Part shown: in pieces, positions 28,848 to 38,509 of the stretch | How positions within the stretch are numbered: position 1 is the stretch's first letter | How the letters are laid out: each line of letters opens with the position of its first letter | Source of the DNA: Legionellaceae bacterium | GTDB lineage: Bacteria > Pseudomonadota > Gammaproteobacteria > Legionellales > Legionellaceae | NCBI GenBank assembly: GCA_029212505.1 | Contig: JARGOS010000002.1 | Location: forward strand, 62,001-126,000 | Length of the DNA: 64,000 nucleotides | Reading direction: 5' to 3' | Made by a program: the position numbers and the translations under genes | Notes under the pieces: generated by a model | Seen by the model: the letters and a program-made list of their open reading frames with translations, nothing else | Told to the model about the DNA's origin: nothing | Databases searched by the model: none

Positions 28848-29157
28848 ATCACAAACGATGCTTGATGCTCTCGACGTGACGCACGATGTTTGGAATGCAA
28901 TCACATTGGGTGGCTTGATACGATCTTTGAGGATGAGTGACGAAATATCTCAAGTTGAATTGGCAAAAAAACTCCATGTATCCAAGCAATTTTTAAGCGA
29001 TGTTGAGCATGATAGAAAAGATGTTGGGATTAGTTTTGTAAAAAAAATATCAGATGCGTTAGGCTACTCGATCGAGCCCTTAATTGAATTGTTAATTAGA
29101 GATCAATTAAGACGTCAAGACTTAAACTATACGGTTGTATTAAAAAAAGCGTCTTAG
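28837..29157 (+). CDS. higA: HigA-type XRE antitoxin
   Basis: A 106-aa protein with a Cro/CI helix-turn-helix at about residues 26-85 (IRSLRMSDEISQVELAKKLHVSKQFLSDVEHDRKDVGISFVKKISDALGY). It should bind and neutralise the RelE-like toxin encoded just upstream and autoregulate the promoter at 28533. Overlapping genes imply coupled translation. The locus lies between an XRE regulator and a tRNA gene. Confidence 0.85.
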   Translation: MNIKSQTMLDALDVTHDVWNAITLGGLIRSLRMSDEISQVELAKKLHVSKQFLSDVEHDRKDVGISFVKKISDALGYSIEPLIELLIRDQLRRQDLNYTVVLKKAS

Positions 29158-29171
29158 TGTGCATTCATCCA

Positions 29172-29200
29172 TTGCAGGAGCCCTCTCTTTTCGTTATAAT
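29172..29200 (+). promoter_or_regulatory. sigma70-type promoter of tRNA-Val
   Basis: TTGCAG, a 17-bp spacer and a perfect TATAAT end 16 bp before the tRNA. Confidence 0.8.
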
Positions 29201-29216
29201 CTCGCCTGTTAATTAT

Positions 29217-29291
29217 AGGCACGTAGCTCAGTGGTAGAGCACCACCTTGACATGGTGGTGGTCGGTGGTTCGATCCCACTCGTGCCTACCA
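29217..29291 (+). tRNA. tRNA-Val (GAC)
   Basis: A 75-nt gene with encoded CCA. The acceptor AGGCACG pairs fully with CGTGCCT. The anticodon stem CCACC/GGTGG closes the loop TTGACAT, giving anticodon GAC (valine). The T loop is TTCGATC. A sharp promoter precedes it and a terminator follows. Confidence 0.96.
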
Positions 29292-29295
29292 CATC

Positions 29296-29318
29296 AACCC
29301 TGCGCTGCAGGGTTTTTT
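29296..29318 (+). terminator. Rho-independent terminator after tRNA-Val
   Basis: The 8-bp stem AACCCTGC/GCAGGGTT with a 3-nt loop leads into T6. It ends 40 nt before the thrS start. Confidence 0.88.
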
Positions 29319-29358
29319 GTATGCGTTCAAATATCATGGGCGATGGAGACAAGCGAAA

Positions 29359-31287
29359 ATGCTAGCAATCACATTACCAGACGGCAAATGCCTTACGTTT
29401 GATGGACCGGTGACGGTTCATGCTGTGGCCGAACATATTGGTCCAGGACTTGCTAAAGCAGCCATTGCTGCTCGTGTAAATAACGAGCTTGTGGATACCA
29501 GCTATCAAATAACGACGGATAGCTCGCTCGCTATTTTAACCGATAAATCCCCAGAGAGCGTCGAAGTGATTCGACACTCAACCGCGCATTTGCTCGCGCA
29601 AGCGGTCAAAGAACTGTTTCCTGAAGCGCAGGTGACCATTGGTCCTGTGATTGACGACGGTTTTTTCTATGATTTTGCCTTTGAACGCCCGTTTACGCCC
29701 GATGATTTAACCCGTATTGAAGCAAAAATGCAGGAGCTTGCGAAGCAAGCACTACCGATTACGCGTCGTGAATTGCCGCGTGATGAAGCCATTGCTTATT
29801 TTGAAAGCTTAGGTGAGGCTTATAAAGCGGAAATTATTAAAGATATTCCCGAAGATGACGTGTTGTCGCTGTATCGCCAAGGTGATTTTGAAGATTTATG
29901 TCGAGGCCCCCATGTTCCGTCCACCGCATTTTTAAAAGCATTTAAGCTCACCAAGCTCGCAGGAGCCTACTGGCGGGGTGATTCGAATAACGCGATGTTA
30001 CAACGCGTGTATGGCACGGCATGGGCCGATAAAAAAGCACTCAAAGCTTATTTGTTTCGTTTAGAAGAAGCGGATAAGCGCGATCACCGAAAGCTTGGCA
30101 AAGCTCTGGATCTATTCCATTTTCAGGATATTGCACCGGGCATGGTGTTTTGGCATGCAAAAGGCTGGGCGATTTATCAAGAGCTTGAGCATTATATACG
30201 TGAGCGCTTAGCTGAATATCATTATCAAGAAGTGAAGACCCCGCAGCTGGTCGATAAAGTCTTGTGGGAAAAATCAGGGCACTGGGATAATTTTCAAGAA
30301 AATATGTTCTTGACAGAAACCGAGCATCGCGAATATGCCGTAAAACCCATGAACTGTCCTTGTCATATACAAATTTATAACCAAGGCCTTAAAAGCTACC
30401 GTGATTTACCTTTGCGTTATGCTGAGCATGGTAACTGTCATCGCTGTGAGCCCTCGGGTGCTCTGCACGGTTTGATGCGCGTGCGTAATTTTGTGCAAGA
30501 TGATGGACATATTTTTTGTACCGAAGACCAAATTCAATCGGAAGTAGCTAACTTACTTGTGTTGGTTCAGTCCGTGTATGCCGATTTTGGTTTTACAGAT
30601 ATGACGTATCGTTTGGCGCGTCGGCCTGAAAAACGTGTGGGGAGCGATGAGGTTTGGGATAAAGCCGAAAAAGCATTATCCGATGCCTTAACAGAGCAAG
30701 GTCTTGTATGGGAAGATGCGCCGGGCGAAGGTGCGTTTTATGGTCCGAAGATTGAATGTTCTTTGACCGATTCGTTGGGTCGTGTTTGGCAGTGTGGAAC
30801 CTTTCAGGTCGATTTTTCGATGCCAGAACGACTCGAAGCGCAGTATATTGCCGAAGACGGCAGTAAAAAAACGCCCGTCATGTTGCATCGTGCGATTTTA
30901 GGATCGTTTGAGCGCTTCTTGGGGATTTTAATCGAGCATTACGCCGGAAAGCTCCCGCTGTGGTTGGCTCCTGTCCAAGTTGCTGTGATTACGGTGAGTG
31001 AAAAACAGCATGATTTTGCTGAAAAAATGTATCAAATTTTGCAAAAAAATCATATTCGTGCAAAATTTGACTTGAGAAATGAGAAGATAGGCTTTAAAAT
31101 TCGCGAGCATACTTTACAAAAGGTTCCCTATTTCTTAATCATAGGTGACAAAGAAGTTGCAGAAAACCTTGTAAGCGTTCGATCGCATGACGGTACTGAT
31201 TTTGGCCAGATGACGATGGATGCTTTTTATTTGAAGTTAAAACATGAGATTGACACGAAAGGTCGTGTCGAATCAATTGGAGGATAA
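29359..31287 (+). CDS. thrS: threonyl-tRNA synthetase
   Basis: A 642-aa class II synthetase. Domains: TGS (about 1-62, [11 protein letters not shown]), editing N2 domain (about 65-225, with [16 protein letters not shown] and the CRGPHV block), catalytic core (about 240-535, with zinc-binding [10 protein letters not shown] and motif 2 [25 protein letters not shown]-like sequence) and C-terminal anticodon-binding domain (about 540-640). The ATG at 29359 has GGAGA upstream; an earlier in-frame ATG lies in the tRNA terminator. It heads the thrS-infC-rpmI-rplT-pheST block as in E. coli. Confidence 0.97.
   Translation: MLAITLPDGKCLTFDGPVTVHAVAEHIGPGLAKAAIAARVNNELVDTSYQITTDSSLAILTDKSPESVEVIRHSTAHLLAQAVKELFPEAQVTIGPVIDDGFFYDFAFERPFTPDDLTRIEAKMQELAKQALPITRRELPRDEAIAYFESLGEAYKAEIIKDIPEDDVLSLYRQGDFEDLCRGPHVPSTAFLKAFKLTKLAGAYWRGDSNNAMLQRVYGTAWADKKALKAYLFRLEEADKRDHRKLGKALDLFHFQDIAPGMVFWHAKGWAIYQELEHYIRERLAEYHYQEVKTPQLVDKVLWEKSGHWDNFQENMFLTETEHREYAVKPMNCPCHIQIYNQGLKSYRDLPLRYAEHGNCHRCEPSGALHGLMRVRNFVQDDGHIFCTEDQIQSEVANLLVLVQSVYADFGFTDMTYRLARRPEKRVGSDEVWDKAEKALSDALTEQGLVWEDAPGEGAFYGPKIECSLTDSLGRVWQCGTFQVDFSMPERLEAQYIAEDGSKKTPVMLHRAILGSFERFLGILIEHYAGKLPLWLAPVQVAVITVSEKQHDFAEKMYQILQKNHIRAKFDLRNEKIGFKIREHTLQKVPYFLIIGDKEVAENLVSVRSHDGTDFGQMTMDAFYLKLKHEIDTKGRVESIGG
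31279..31284 (+). promoter_or_regulatory. Shine-Dalgarno GGAGGA supporting the AUU start of infC
   Basis: GGAGGA lies inside the last codons of thrS, with its core about 8 nt before ATT at 31292. This decides the infC start in favour of AUU. Confidence 0.8.
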
Positions 31288-31291
31288 AACC

Positions 31292-31825
31292 ATTAGTGCA
31301 CCAGTCAAGCGTGAGGGTGATCGCGCCCGAATCAACGAGCAAATTAGAGTCCCAGAAGTTCGTTTAATCGATGCTGAGGGAGAACAAGCCGGTATTGTTT
31401 CTTTACGAGCCGCGTTGCACGCCGCCGAAGAAAGCGGTCTTGATCTTGTCGAAATTTCGCCAACGGCTAAACCGCCCGTTTGTCGCATTATGGATTATGG
31501 TAAGTTTTTGTTTGAAGCCAGTAAGCGACAAGCTGAGGCACGTAAAAAACAAAAGCATATCCAAATAAAAGAAGTCAAGTTTCGTCCGGCAACGGAAGAA
31601 GGGGATTATCAGGTCAAGCTACGCAACCTGACACGTTTCCTTGAACACGGTGACAAAGTCAAAGTATCTCTTCGGTTTCGAGGACGTGAAATGGCTCACC
31701 AAGAGCTTGGTATGAAAATTCTCGAACGTGTGAAAAAAGACACCGCGGAGTTTGCGGTGGTTGAACAGCATGCAAAACGAGAAGGTCGTCAATTGCTCAT
31801 GGTCTTGTCGCCTAAAAAAAGCTAG
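31292..31825 (+). CDS. infC: translation initiation factor IF-3 (AUU start)
   Basis: A 177-aa factor that keeps 30S and 50S subunits apart and checks initiator tRNA pairing. Family blocks: [57 protein letters not shown] and [16 protein letters not shown]. No ATG, GTG or TTG occurs at the right place. An ATT at 31292, 4 nt after the thrS stop and 8 nt after GGAGGA, gives the family length. Use of AUU is the basis of IF3 autoregulation in E. coli. A longer ATG start at 31244 inside thrS is less likely. Confidence 0.95.
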   Translation: MSAPVKREGDRARINEQIRVPEVRLIDAEGEQAGIVSLRAALHAAEESGLDLVEISPTAKPPVCRIMDYGKFLFEASKRQAEARKKQKHIQIKEVKFRPATEEGDYQVKLRNLTRFLEHGDKVKVSLRFRGREMAHQELGMKILERVKKDTAEFAVVEQHAKREGRQLLMVLSPKKS

Positions 31826-31918
31826 GGTTGTTCGTTTTAGTTGTTAAAACTAAACAGCAATCTTTATTTAATTTAATTTAATTAAGTTTAATTGATTTAA
31901 TGCGGAGTTACTGAAGTT

Positions 31919-32119
31919 ATGCCAAAGTTAAAAACACATCGCGGAGCAGCTAAACGCTTCCGTAAGATGGCCAGTGGGGCGATTAAACGCCGTGGGGCTA
32001 ATCGAAATCATATTCTCACCAAACACACCAGCAAGAAAAAACGTGATGCACGTGTCGAAGCGCGCACATTGAAGCCTTGTGATGCTCGCTTGGCGAAACG
32101 TATGTTGCACGGTAGTTAG
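31919..32119 (+). CDS. rpmI: 50S ribosomal protein L35
   Basis: A 66-aa basic protein: [35 protein letters not shown] is canonical L35. A 93-nt A/T-rich spacer separates it from infC; it holds a 7-bp hairpin (31836-31854), a place where E. coli carries the L20 translational operator. GGAG precedes the ATG. Confidence 0.97.
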   Translation: MPKLKTHRGAAKRFRKMASGAIKRRGANRNHILTKHTSKKKRDARVEARTLKPCDARLAKRMLHGS

Positions 32120-32133
32120 GAGAGGAATAAATT

Positions 32134-32493
32134 ATGCCAAGAGTAAAACGCGGTGTGACAGCAAAAGCACGTCACAAAAAAGTCTTAGATCAAGCCAAAG
32201 GTTATTACGGTGCGCGGAGTCGTGTCTATCGTGTGGCCAAACAAGCGGTGATTAAAGCCGGTCAATATGCATATCGTGACCGTCGTCAGAAAAAACGTCA
32301 GTTCCGTGCATTATGGATCACACGTATTAATGCTGAAGCTCGTGTAAGCGGCCTTTCATATAGCCGTTTAATTGACGGTTTGAAAAAAGCGAATATTGAG
32401 CTGGATCGTAAAGTATTGGCTGATATGGCTGTTCGCGACAAACAAGCGTTTGCAGCGATTGCACAACAAGCCAAAGCAGCACTGGGTTTATAA
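32134..32493 (+). CDS. rplT: 50S ribosomal protein L20
   Basis: A 119-aa assembly-initiating ribosomal protein. Canonical N-terminus [38 protein letters not shown] and C-terminal globular domain ([22 protein letters not shown]). In E. coli L20 represses translation of rpmI-rplT, and that may apply here. 14 nt after rpmI; AGGAG ahead of the ATG. Confidence 0.98.
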   Translation: MPRVKRGVTAKARHKKVLDQAKGYYGARSRVYRVAKQAVIKAGQYAYRDRRQKKRQFRALWITRINAEARVSGLSYSRLIDGLKKANIELDRKVLADMAVRDKQAFAAIAQQAKAALGL

Positions 32494-32513
32494 GTTAATC
32501 CCAATGTTTTGTG

Positions 32514-32554
32514 AGGGGGCCATTTTGCCATGAGCAAGGACTGGCCCCTTTTTT
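32514..32554 (+). terminator. terminator or attenuator between rplT and pheS
   Basis: The stem GGGGCCA (32516-32522) against TGGCCCC (32542-32548) is followed by T6. A ten-codon frame (ATG 32530 to TGA 32560: MSKDWPLFCF) runs through the hairpin's 3' arm, reminiscent of the pheM leader that attenuates pheST in E. coli. Confidence 0.75.
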
Positions 32555-32565
32555 GTTTCTGACGC

Positions 32566-33603
32566 ATGGACCTAATTCACATGCTTGATAAAATTAATGT
32601 ATTACAACAGGACGCTTTGCAAGCCATTGCAGGGGCTCCCAATCTTGATGCGCTCGACGCGGTTCGTGTTGATTTTCTTGGTAAAAAAGGCAAACTCACG
32701 GATATTCTCAAGGGCGTTTCTTCGCTTCCCGTTGCTGAAAAACCACGTGTTGGGCAAGCGGTGAATCAAGCCAAACGTGCGATTCAAGCCGTTTTAGATG
32801 AAAAACACGAGCAGCTCAAAGACGAGTTATTGCAGGCAAGGCTTGTGAGTGAGCAATTGGACGTCACCTTGCCGGGTCGGCAGCGTGAGTACGGCAGTCT
32901 GCATCCTGTCACGCAAGTGCGCGACCGAATCATCGATTATTTTAGCAAACTTGGCTTTGATGTCGTGGATGGTCCCGAAATAGAGACCGACACGTATAAT
33001 TTTGAAGCGCTTAATATTCCTTCACATCATCCTGCTCGGGCCATGCATGACACGTTTTATTTTGGCGATGGCACGTTGTTACGCACCCATACGTCACCGG
33101 TTCAAATTCGTGCGATGCAAGCCGCCGATGCAGCGCCACCGTTTCGTTTGATAGCACCTGGGCGTGTGTATCGTCGCGACTCTGACGTCACACATACACC
33201 GATGTTTCATCAAGTCGAAGGCTTGTTTATTGGCCAAGACGTTACGTTAGCCGGTCTAAAAAGCGTACTTCAGGACTTTTTTACGTTCTTTTTCGAAGGG
33301 CCTTGCCATGTACGTTTTAGACCGTCGTACTTTCCGTTCACCGAGCCCTCTGCTGAAGTTGATGTGAGTTGCACGGCATGTAACGGTCAAGGTTGCAGAG
33401 CCTGTGGCTTTACTGGCTGGCTCGAGGTGTTGGGGTGTGGCATGGTTCATCCGCATGTTTTAAAATCGGTTGGCTTGTCTCCAGAAACACATCAAGGGTG
33501 GGCGTTTGGTATGGGCATTGATCGCTTAGCGATGCTTTATTTTGGCATCACCGATTTGCGTATGATGTTCGAGAATGATCTGAATTTTTTAAACCAGTTT
33601 TAA
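32566..33603 (+). CDS. pheS: phenylalanyl-tRNA synthetase alpha subunit
   Basis: A 345-aa catalytic subunit of the (alpha-beta)2 enzyme. N-terminal coiled coil (about 1-90), then class II core with [37 protein letters not shown]-type motif 2, [17 protein letters not shown] and the motif 3 block [10 protein letters not shown]. Between residues about 265 and 280 it has a four-cysteine segment ([12 protein letters not shown]), absent from E. coli PheS but known in other bacterial lineages. The start is ATG 32566; ATG 32581 is possible. Confidence 0.97.
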   Translation: MDLIHMLDKINVLQQDALQAIAGAPNLDALDAVRVDFLGKKGKLTDILKGVSSLPVAEKPRVGQAVNQAKRAIQAVLDEKHEQLKDELLQARLVSEQLDVTLPGRQREYGSLHPVTQVRDRIIDYFSKLGFDVVDGPEIETDTYNFEALNIPSHHPARAMHDTFYFGDGTLLRTHTSPVQIRAMQAADAAPPFRLIAPGRVYRRDSDVTHTPMFHQVEGLFIGQDVTLAGLKSVLQDFFTFFFEGPCHVRFRPSYFPFTEPSAEVDVSCTACNGQGCRACGFTGWLEVLGCGMVHPHVLKSVGLSPETHQGWAFGMGIDRLAMLYFGITDLRMMFENDLNFLNQF

Positions 33604-33619
33604 GTTTTAGGATACTCCA

Positions 33620-36004
33620 ATGAAAGTGAGCGAATCCTGGCTACGTGAATGGGTGAATGCCCCTGTCGCGGGAGCTGAATTAGCAGCGCAGTTAACCATG
33701 GCCGGACTTGAGGTCGATGAGATAAGTCCCGCCTCAGGTGATTTTAAGCAGGTTGTGGTGGGTTTTGTGCGTACAGCGCGCCCTCATCCCGAGGCAAATA
33801 AATTGACCATCTGTGAGGTCGATGCAGGGCTTGATGCACCGCTTCAGATTGTCTGTGGTGCTTCCAACGTACGGGCTAATCTTAAAGTCGCCTTGGCGAT
33901 TCCAGGCGCGTCGTTGCCTGGCGGCATGTCCATTCAAAAAACCGAACTACGGGGTGAGCTCTCAGAAGGCATGATTTGCTCTTCGGTTGAGTTAGGGCTT
34001 GAAGCGACGTCAGACGGGATCTTAGAACTGCCTGATGACGCACCCATAGGTGAAGCGGTCGAAGATTATTTAAAATTAGATGATAAGATTCTAACCGTTG
34101 AACTCACACCGAATCGTGCGGATTGCTTTAGTATGCGCGGTATTGCGCGCGAAGTGGCCGCGCTCAATCAATGCGCTTTAAACACGCCTGACGTTGCGGC
34201 ACAAAATTCAAGCATTGATGATGCCTGCTCGGTTAAAATCCAAGCAGAAGAGGCATGCCCTGGTTATGCCGTGCGTCTGATTCGCGGAATAGATCGCACG
34301 GCGGTTACGCCACTTTGGATGAAAGAGCGCTTACGTCGCGCCGGTATTCGCTCGCTTAATCCTGTGGTTGATGTCACGCAATACGTGATGCTCGAATTTG
34401 GTCAGCCCATGCATGCGTTTGATGCACAAAAAATATCGGGTGACGTACAGGTTCGTATGAGCGAAGCCGGTGAAAAACTTACGCTTTTAGATGGTCAAGA
34501 AATTACACTTAAAGCCGGTGTGTTGCTCATTGCAGATGATCATAAGCCTCTGGCCATGGCGGGTATTATGGGGGGCTTAGATAGCGCCGTTGATGCCGAC
34601 ACCACCGATGTTTTATTGGAAAGCGCCTATTTTACGCCTAAGCTGATTGCGGGTGTTGCCCGAACCTACGGTTTGTGTACCGATGCGTCTCAGCGCTTTG
34701 AACGTGGTGTTGATCCGGCCTTGCATCCGCTGATGCTTGAGCGTGCAACGGCTTTATTACTCGATATAGCAGGCGGTAAGGCTGGCCCTGTGACATGGGT
34801 TCATGCTGAAAATTATTTGCCGACAGTCACCATCGCCTTTAACCCAGCGCGGGTTCAAGGCTTAACCGGTTTGGTTGTGCCAGAATCCCGCATGAAAACG
34901 ATGCTTGAAGCGTTGGGTATGAGCGTCGATGCTACAAAAAACGAGTTATGGCAAGTCAGTGTGCCATCGTATCGGTTTGATTTGCATTTAGACGTTGACT
35001 TGGTTGAAGAAATCGCACGCTTGCATGGGTATGATAATCTTGAGCCTGAGCCGACCGTTGGAACACTCCAGGCAGGCACGCTCAGTCCGTTTCATCGCCA
35101 AAGCCGCGCAGTTTCAAGAGCACTTTGCGCGCGTGGTTACCATGAGGTGATCACGTATAGCTTTATTGATCCGGCGGTCCAAGAAGCGTTTTATCCAGAT
35201 GCAGCAACTAAAACGCTGGTGAATCCACTGTCATCTGAGCTTGCAAGCATGCGTGTTGGCCTATGGCCCGGCTTAATCTCGGCGTTATTACGCAATGCAT
35301 CACGCCAACAGGGTGCGATGAAATGCTTTGAAACCGGCGTTGTGTTTGATATGCAAGGTGAGCAGCTCGAAGAGCGTGCCATGGTTGCAGGTTTGATAAC
35401 CGGCGAAACAGGCGCGCTCAATTGGGCCGAACCCACACGTGCGTATGATTTTTATGATCTCAAAGGCACCGTTGAAGCGTTATTTGCTGATACGACAGGA
35501 GCTGAAAAACTTACATTTTCTCCTGAAGCCTTGCGTGCGTTGCATCCTGGAAAGTCGGCGCGCATCATGCATGGCGCGCGCGCAGTTGGTTGGATGGGGG
35601 CCTTGCACCCGGCGCTGGCCGAAGTGATGGGGCTAGATACCGAAGTGTTGTTATTTGAAATCAAACTGGATGCATTTGAAGCGACACAAAGGCCTTTGTA
35701 TCACGCTATTTCAAAGTATCCTCAGGTGCAACGTGATTTATCGTTATTGGTGGACAAACGTATCACTGCATCTCAAATTGAAGCGGTCGTGCGCGCTCAG
35801 AGTGCTGAGTTATTAAAAGCGTTTCATGTGTTTGATCATTACACCGGTGCGTCGATTCCTGAAGGCAAAAAAAGCTTAGGCATTGCGTTGATACTTCAAG
35901 ATGAACATCGAACCTTGACAGAACACGATGTCACACCGCTGATGGAGGGTGTGATGGCGTCACTTGAAAGCGAGCTCGGCATTCATGTGCGGGACGGTGT
36001 GTGA
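33620..36004 (+). CDS. pheT: phenylalanyl-tRNA synthetase beta subunit
   Basis: A 794-aa subunit for tRNA binding and editing. In order: N-terminal domain with an EMAP/OB-fold tRNA-binding module (about 40-150, VVVGFVRTARPHPEANKLTICEVD), B5 domain (about 400-475), catalytic-like module and C-terminal ferredoxin-fold anticodon-binding domain (about 700-794; FHAISKYPQVQRDLSLLVD-like block). Typical length. It lies 16 nt after pheS and its stop TGA overlaps the ATG of the next gene. Confidence 0.97.
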   Translation: MKVSESWLREWVNAPVAGAELAAQLTMAGLEVDEISPASGDFKQVVVGFVRTARPHPEANKLTICEVDAGLDAPLQIVCGASNVRANLKVALAIPGASLPGGMSIQKTELRGELSEGMICSSVELGLEATSDGILELPDDAPIGEAVEDYLKLDDKILTVELTPNRADCFSMRGIAREVAALNQCALNTPDVAAQNSSIDDACSVKIQAEEACPGYAVRLIRGIDRTAVTPLWMKERLRRAGIRSLNPVVDVTQYVMLEFGQPMHAFDAQKISGDVQVRMSEAGEKLTLLDGQEITLKAGVLLIADDHKPLAMAGIMGGLDSAVDADTTDVLLESAYFTPKLIAGVARTYGLCTDASQRFERGVDPALHPLMLERATALLLDIAGGKAGPVTWVHAENYLPTVTIAFNPARVQGLTGLVVPESRMKTMLEALGMSVDATKNELWQVSVPSYRFDLHLDVDLVEEIARLHGYDNLEPEPTVGTLQAGTLSPFHRQSRAVSRALCARGYHEVITYSFIDPAVQEAFYPDAATKTLVNPLSSELASMRVGLWPGLISALLRNASRQQGAMKCFETGVVFDMQGEQLEERAMVAGLITGETGALNWAEPTRAYDFYDLKGTVEALFADTTGAEKLTFSPEALRALHPGKSARIMHGARAVGWMGALHPALAEVMGLDTEVLLFEIKLDAFEATQRPLYHAISKYPQVQRDLSLLVDKRITASQIEAVVRAQSAELLKAFHVFDHYTGASIPEGKKSLGIALILQDEHRTLTEHDVTPLMEGVMASLESELGIHVRDGV

Positions 36005-36324
36005 TGACGACGCCTTTTTACTCACATCATGTTTTTATCTGTGCTAACCAAAAGGCTCCCGGCAAAGTTTGCTGTGCAAACGCCGGGGGCGAGCCTTTTT
36101 TTACGTACATGAAGTCACGTTTAGCGGCGATGGATATGCATGGGCCGGGCAAAGTTCGCATGACCCAGTCCGGTTGCTTGGGGCGTTGTAAACTCGGGCC
36201 GGGGCTTGTGATTTATCCTGATAATACATGGTATCGCTACGCTTCAGAGGCTGATATTGATGAAATTATTCAAACGCATTTAATCGATGGTTGTGTTGTT
36301 GAACGTTTGTTGATGGAGCGTTAA
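36004..36324 (+). CDS. thioredoxin-like [2Fe-2S] ferredoxin
   Basis: A 106-aa protein of the thioredoxin-fold ferredoxin family. The ligand pattern HVFICANQKAPGKVCC followed by TQSGCLGRCKLGPGLVIYPDNTWYRY (C...CC and CxxxC spacing) is characteristic; the fold is shared with NuoE C-terminal domains. The ATG overlaps the pheT stop (ATGA arrangement at 36002-36006), so it is cotranscribed with pheT. Its redox partner is unknown. Confidence 0.88.
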   Translation: MTTPFYSHHVFICANQKAPGKVCCANAGGEPFFTYMKSRLAAMDMHGPGKVRMTQSGCLGRCKLGPGLVIYPDNTWYRYASEADIDEIIQTHLIDGCVVERLLMER

Positions 36325-36328
36325 TTTT

Positions 36329-36895
36329 ATGATGCTCAGAAACTGTTTGAACGTGTATGCACTGGGTTTGATGCTTGCCTATTTGGGTACAGTATTTGCT
36401 ATGAACCCGCATGCGACAGGGTTTGCTTGGCAGGAAGCGGTGTTTGTTTTGCCCATTATTTTTGGCATGATTGCTTTTTCTGCACGAATCAGAGCACGCA
36501 ACCTATCAAATAAACAACCAAGCCATGAGCACGATATATTTATTATTAGCTACAGCTTTGTTCTTGCTGCGTTAGTTTCTATCATCACGCAATACGATAA
36601 TAGCGATGTTCGGGGGTGGTGGGGGATCGGTTTATATTTTTATACGTTCATCGGCTTTTTGTTTGCCTTGTGTTTTGCCTATTTTAATCAGCTCAAGCGT
36701 TATCATCATGTGTATACCCATCTGTTTGCTGCCTTGATTTTTGTTGTTTTTGCTTTACCAACGCTCTGGCCGCGATATATCACACTGCAATACTTGGGGA
36801 GCTTTGATTTTTATTGGGTGTCGCTCGCGTTATTAGCCTTCGTGCATTTAGCATTTTTTGGGCTTAACCAATGCTATAAAAAATTTTTCGAATAA
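36329..36895 (+). CDS. polytopic membrane protein of unknown function
   Basis: A 188-aa protein with about six hydrophobic segments (about 5-24, 35-53, 69-88, 97-117, 127-147 and 162-181) connected by short loops; the only polar stretch is around residues 54-68. No conserved motif recognised. It starts 4 nt after the ferredoxin gene and ends 16 nt before the secreted papain-like gene, so the three may share one transcript. Confidence 0.75.
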   Translation: MMLRNCLNVYALGLMLAYLGTVFAMNPHATGFAWQEAVFVLPIIFGMIAFSARIRARNLSNKQPSHEHDIFIISYSFVLAALVSIITQYDNSDVRGWWGIGLYFYTFIGFLFALCFAYFNQLKRYHHVYTHLFAALIFVVFALPTLWPRYITLQYLGSFDFYWVSLALLAFVHLAFFGLNQCYKKFFE

Positions 36896-36911
36896 ATTAA
36901 GAGCTCGTTTG

Positions 36912-38477
36912 ATGAAAAAGATGTACTATGTTGGATTGTTTTCTGGGTGGCTTGTTGTAACTTCGATGGCAGCATATGCCGTAAAACCAATTTATCCGGC
37001 TGAAATCATGGGGCGAGATCTCATGACGCCTGGGCTTGGTTGGGTAGGGCACGTGGGTGTGAGTACAGCGCCTGATGTCAAGCAGGATGCGCACCACGTC
37101 ATCGAAGTTCTCAGAGGCGAGACGCCCATCATCCAAATCAACAGTATTGCCAGCTTTAAATCAAAATCATCGTATTGGGGAAGTCGCTACGGGATTGCCG
37201 ATCGTGGTCAGCATGCGTCAAGAATTTTGCAGGAAGCTACTTTTCAAAAAGATCTTTTTTGCGCAACGTACACGGCAACACCCAATTATACGCCGGGTAG
37301 GGGCTATTATGATGATACAGGTCATGCAATTCCTACTTCGTGTGGCTATTTTCGATGCGATACGTTTGTTAATCATGTTTTTCATGCCGGTGGGTATCCA
37401 TTACCCACGTATAATCCTTCAGGGCCCGATGTTGTTGTTTCTACCTTACCGCGCTTAGTTTTTAAAGCCTTTCCCTATCTTAATAGCCAAGAAAATAGCT
37501 TAGATGCAGCTTCTGTAGAGCAAAATCAAGCGCGTTTATCCCTTCAAACTATTGATTTTACGTCGAGTGAAGCGTTCATCATGATGCCATTCGAGCAATT
37601 TGTTTCAATCGTCGATGCCGCGACACATGATAAGCTGTACTCCCAATATTTTTTAAGCCTCGCGCAAGATCAAAAGCTTGACACGCAAAAACGCCAGTAT
37701 TTATTGGATGTCCTGGGGTTTGTCGGCGATGTATCAAGCATTGCTGAATTAGTAAATATCTATCATCAAGAACACGACGTCGCCATCAAAACGCAAGTGT
37801 TAGCCACACTTCAAAATATCCGACAAAGATTGCTTGAACCTGAGCATTATGATTTAGAAAAAAATAAACTTCATAGCTTTTATGCTTCGATATTAGAGAG
37901 CAAATTATTACCGGATGAGAGAGAAATGGCGCTTAGAGGCTATATTGCGCTAAGTACTCAAGATGAAATATTATCGAATCAACTTAAGCTTAATCAACCT
38001 GGGTTGTATGCTGATATGCACCCTAGAATAGCACTTGGGCTGAAATTAGAGCTTTTACATCAAAACACTGATTTAGAAGATGTTCTCATTCCAGATATTC
38101 TGAGCTTTTTAAGCCTACACAATGATGTTGCGTTGGAAGAAGTTTTTCATGTGTATTTAGTGAATCGGCTGATGCACGCGGGGCTTAATAGCTTTAAGCC
38201 TAGCTCAAAAACACAAATAAAAAACTACTTAAATGCAATTAAATATAAATATCGTCCAGATATTTCTAAGAAAATGGGCGAGAATCTGTCGATTTTAAGT
38301 CGTGGCGCGTGGTTGGAAGCGTTTGTCTTGACTGGGGCTACGTCTATGGATGAAGCTAAAGCAGACATGCTTAGATTTCTTGGTGCGATGGATGTATCTT
38401 ATCATGAAGAGTATACACGTGGCGTATCAAAAGTATTGATGAGTACTGCACATACCGAGCAGGTAGAGGGGAGATAA
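36912..38477 (+). CDS. secreted permuted papain-fold (YiiX/NlpC-P60-like) protein with helical repeats
   Basis: A 521-aa protein with a signal peptide (about 1-23, VGLFSGWLVVTSMAAYA). The N-terminal domain (about 30-190) shows the circularly permuted NlpC/P60 order: a histidine motif GWVGHVGV (His47) first and a cysteine motif GYFRCDTFVNHVFHAGG (Cys149) later, as in YiiX/LRAT-type enzymes. The C-terminal two thirds (about 240-500) look like HEAT-type helical repeats (LLDVLGFVGDVSSIAELVNIY and similar). ATG 36912 is chosen since an earlier frame start would bury the signal peptide. Probably a periplasmic or exported amidase, peptidase or acyltransferase; no substrate can be assigned. Confidence 0.7.
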   Translation: MKKMYYVGLFSGWLVVTSMAAYAVKPIYPAEIMGRDLMTPGLGWVGHVGVSTAPDVKQDAHHVIEVLRGETPIIQINSIASFKSKSSYWGSRYGIADRGQHASRILQEATFQKDLFCATYTATPNYTPGRGYYDDTGHAIPTSCGYFRCDTFVNHVFHAGGYPLPTYNPSGPDVVVSTLPRLVFKAFPYLNSQENSLDAASVEQNQARLSLQTIDFTSSEAFIMMPFEQFVSIVDAATHDKLYSQYFLSLAQDQKLDTQKRQYLLDVLGFVGDVSSIAELVNIYHQEHDVAIKTQVLATLQNIRQRLLEPEHYDLEKNKLHSFYASILESKLLPDEREMALRGYIALSTQDEILSNQLKLNQPGLYADMHPRIALGLKLELLHQNTDLEDVLIPDILSFLSLHNDVALEEVFHVYLVNRLMHAGLNSFKPSSKTQIKNYLNAIKYKYRPDISKKMGENLSILSRGAWLEAFVLTGATSMDEAKADMLRFLGAMDVSYHEEYTRGVSKVLMSTAHTEQVEGR

Positions 38478-38509
38478 AATCTAAAGCAGGTGCCGTCAGG
38501 ATGCGTGCG

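Noticed and set aside
36858-36911. Upstream start of the papain-like protein inside the preceding gene
   Set aside because: It would place 18 polar residues before the signal peptide and overlap the upstream gene; ATG 36912 follows a separate spacer.
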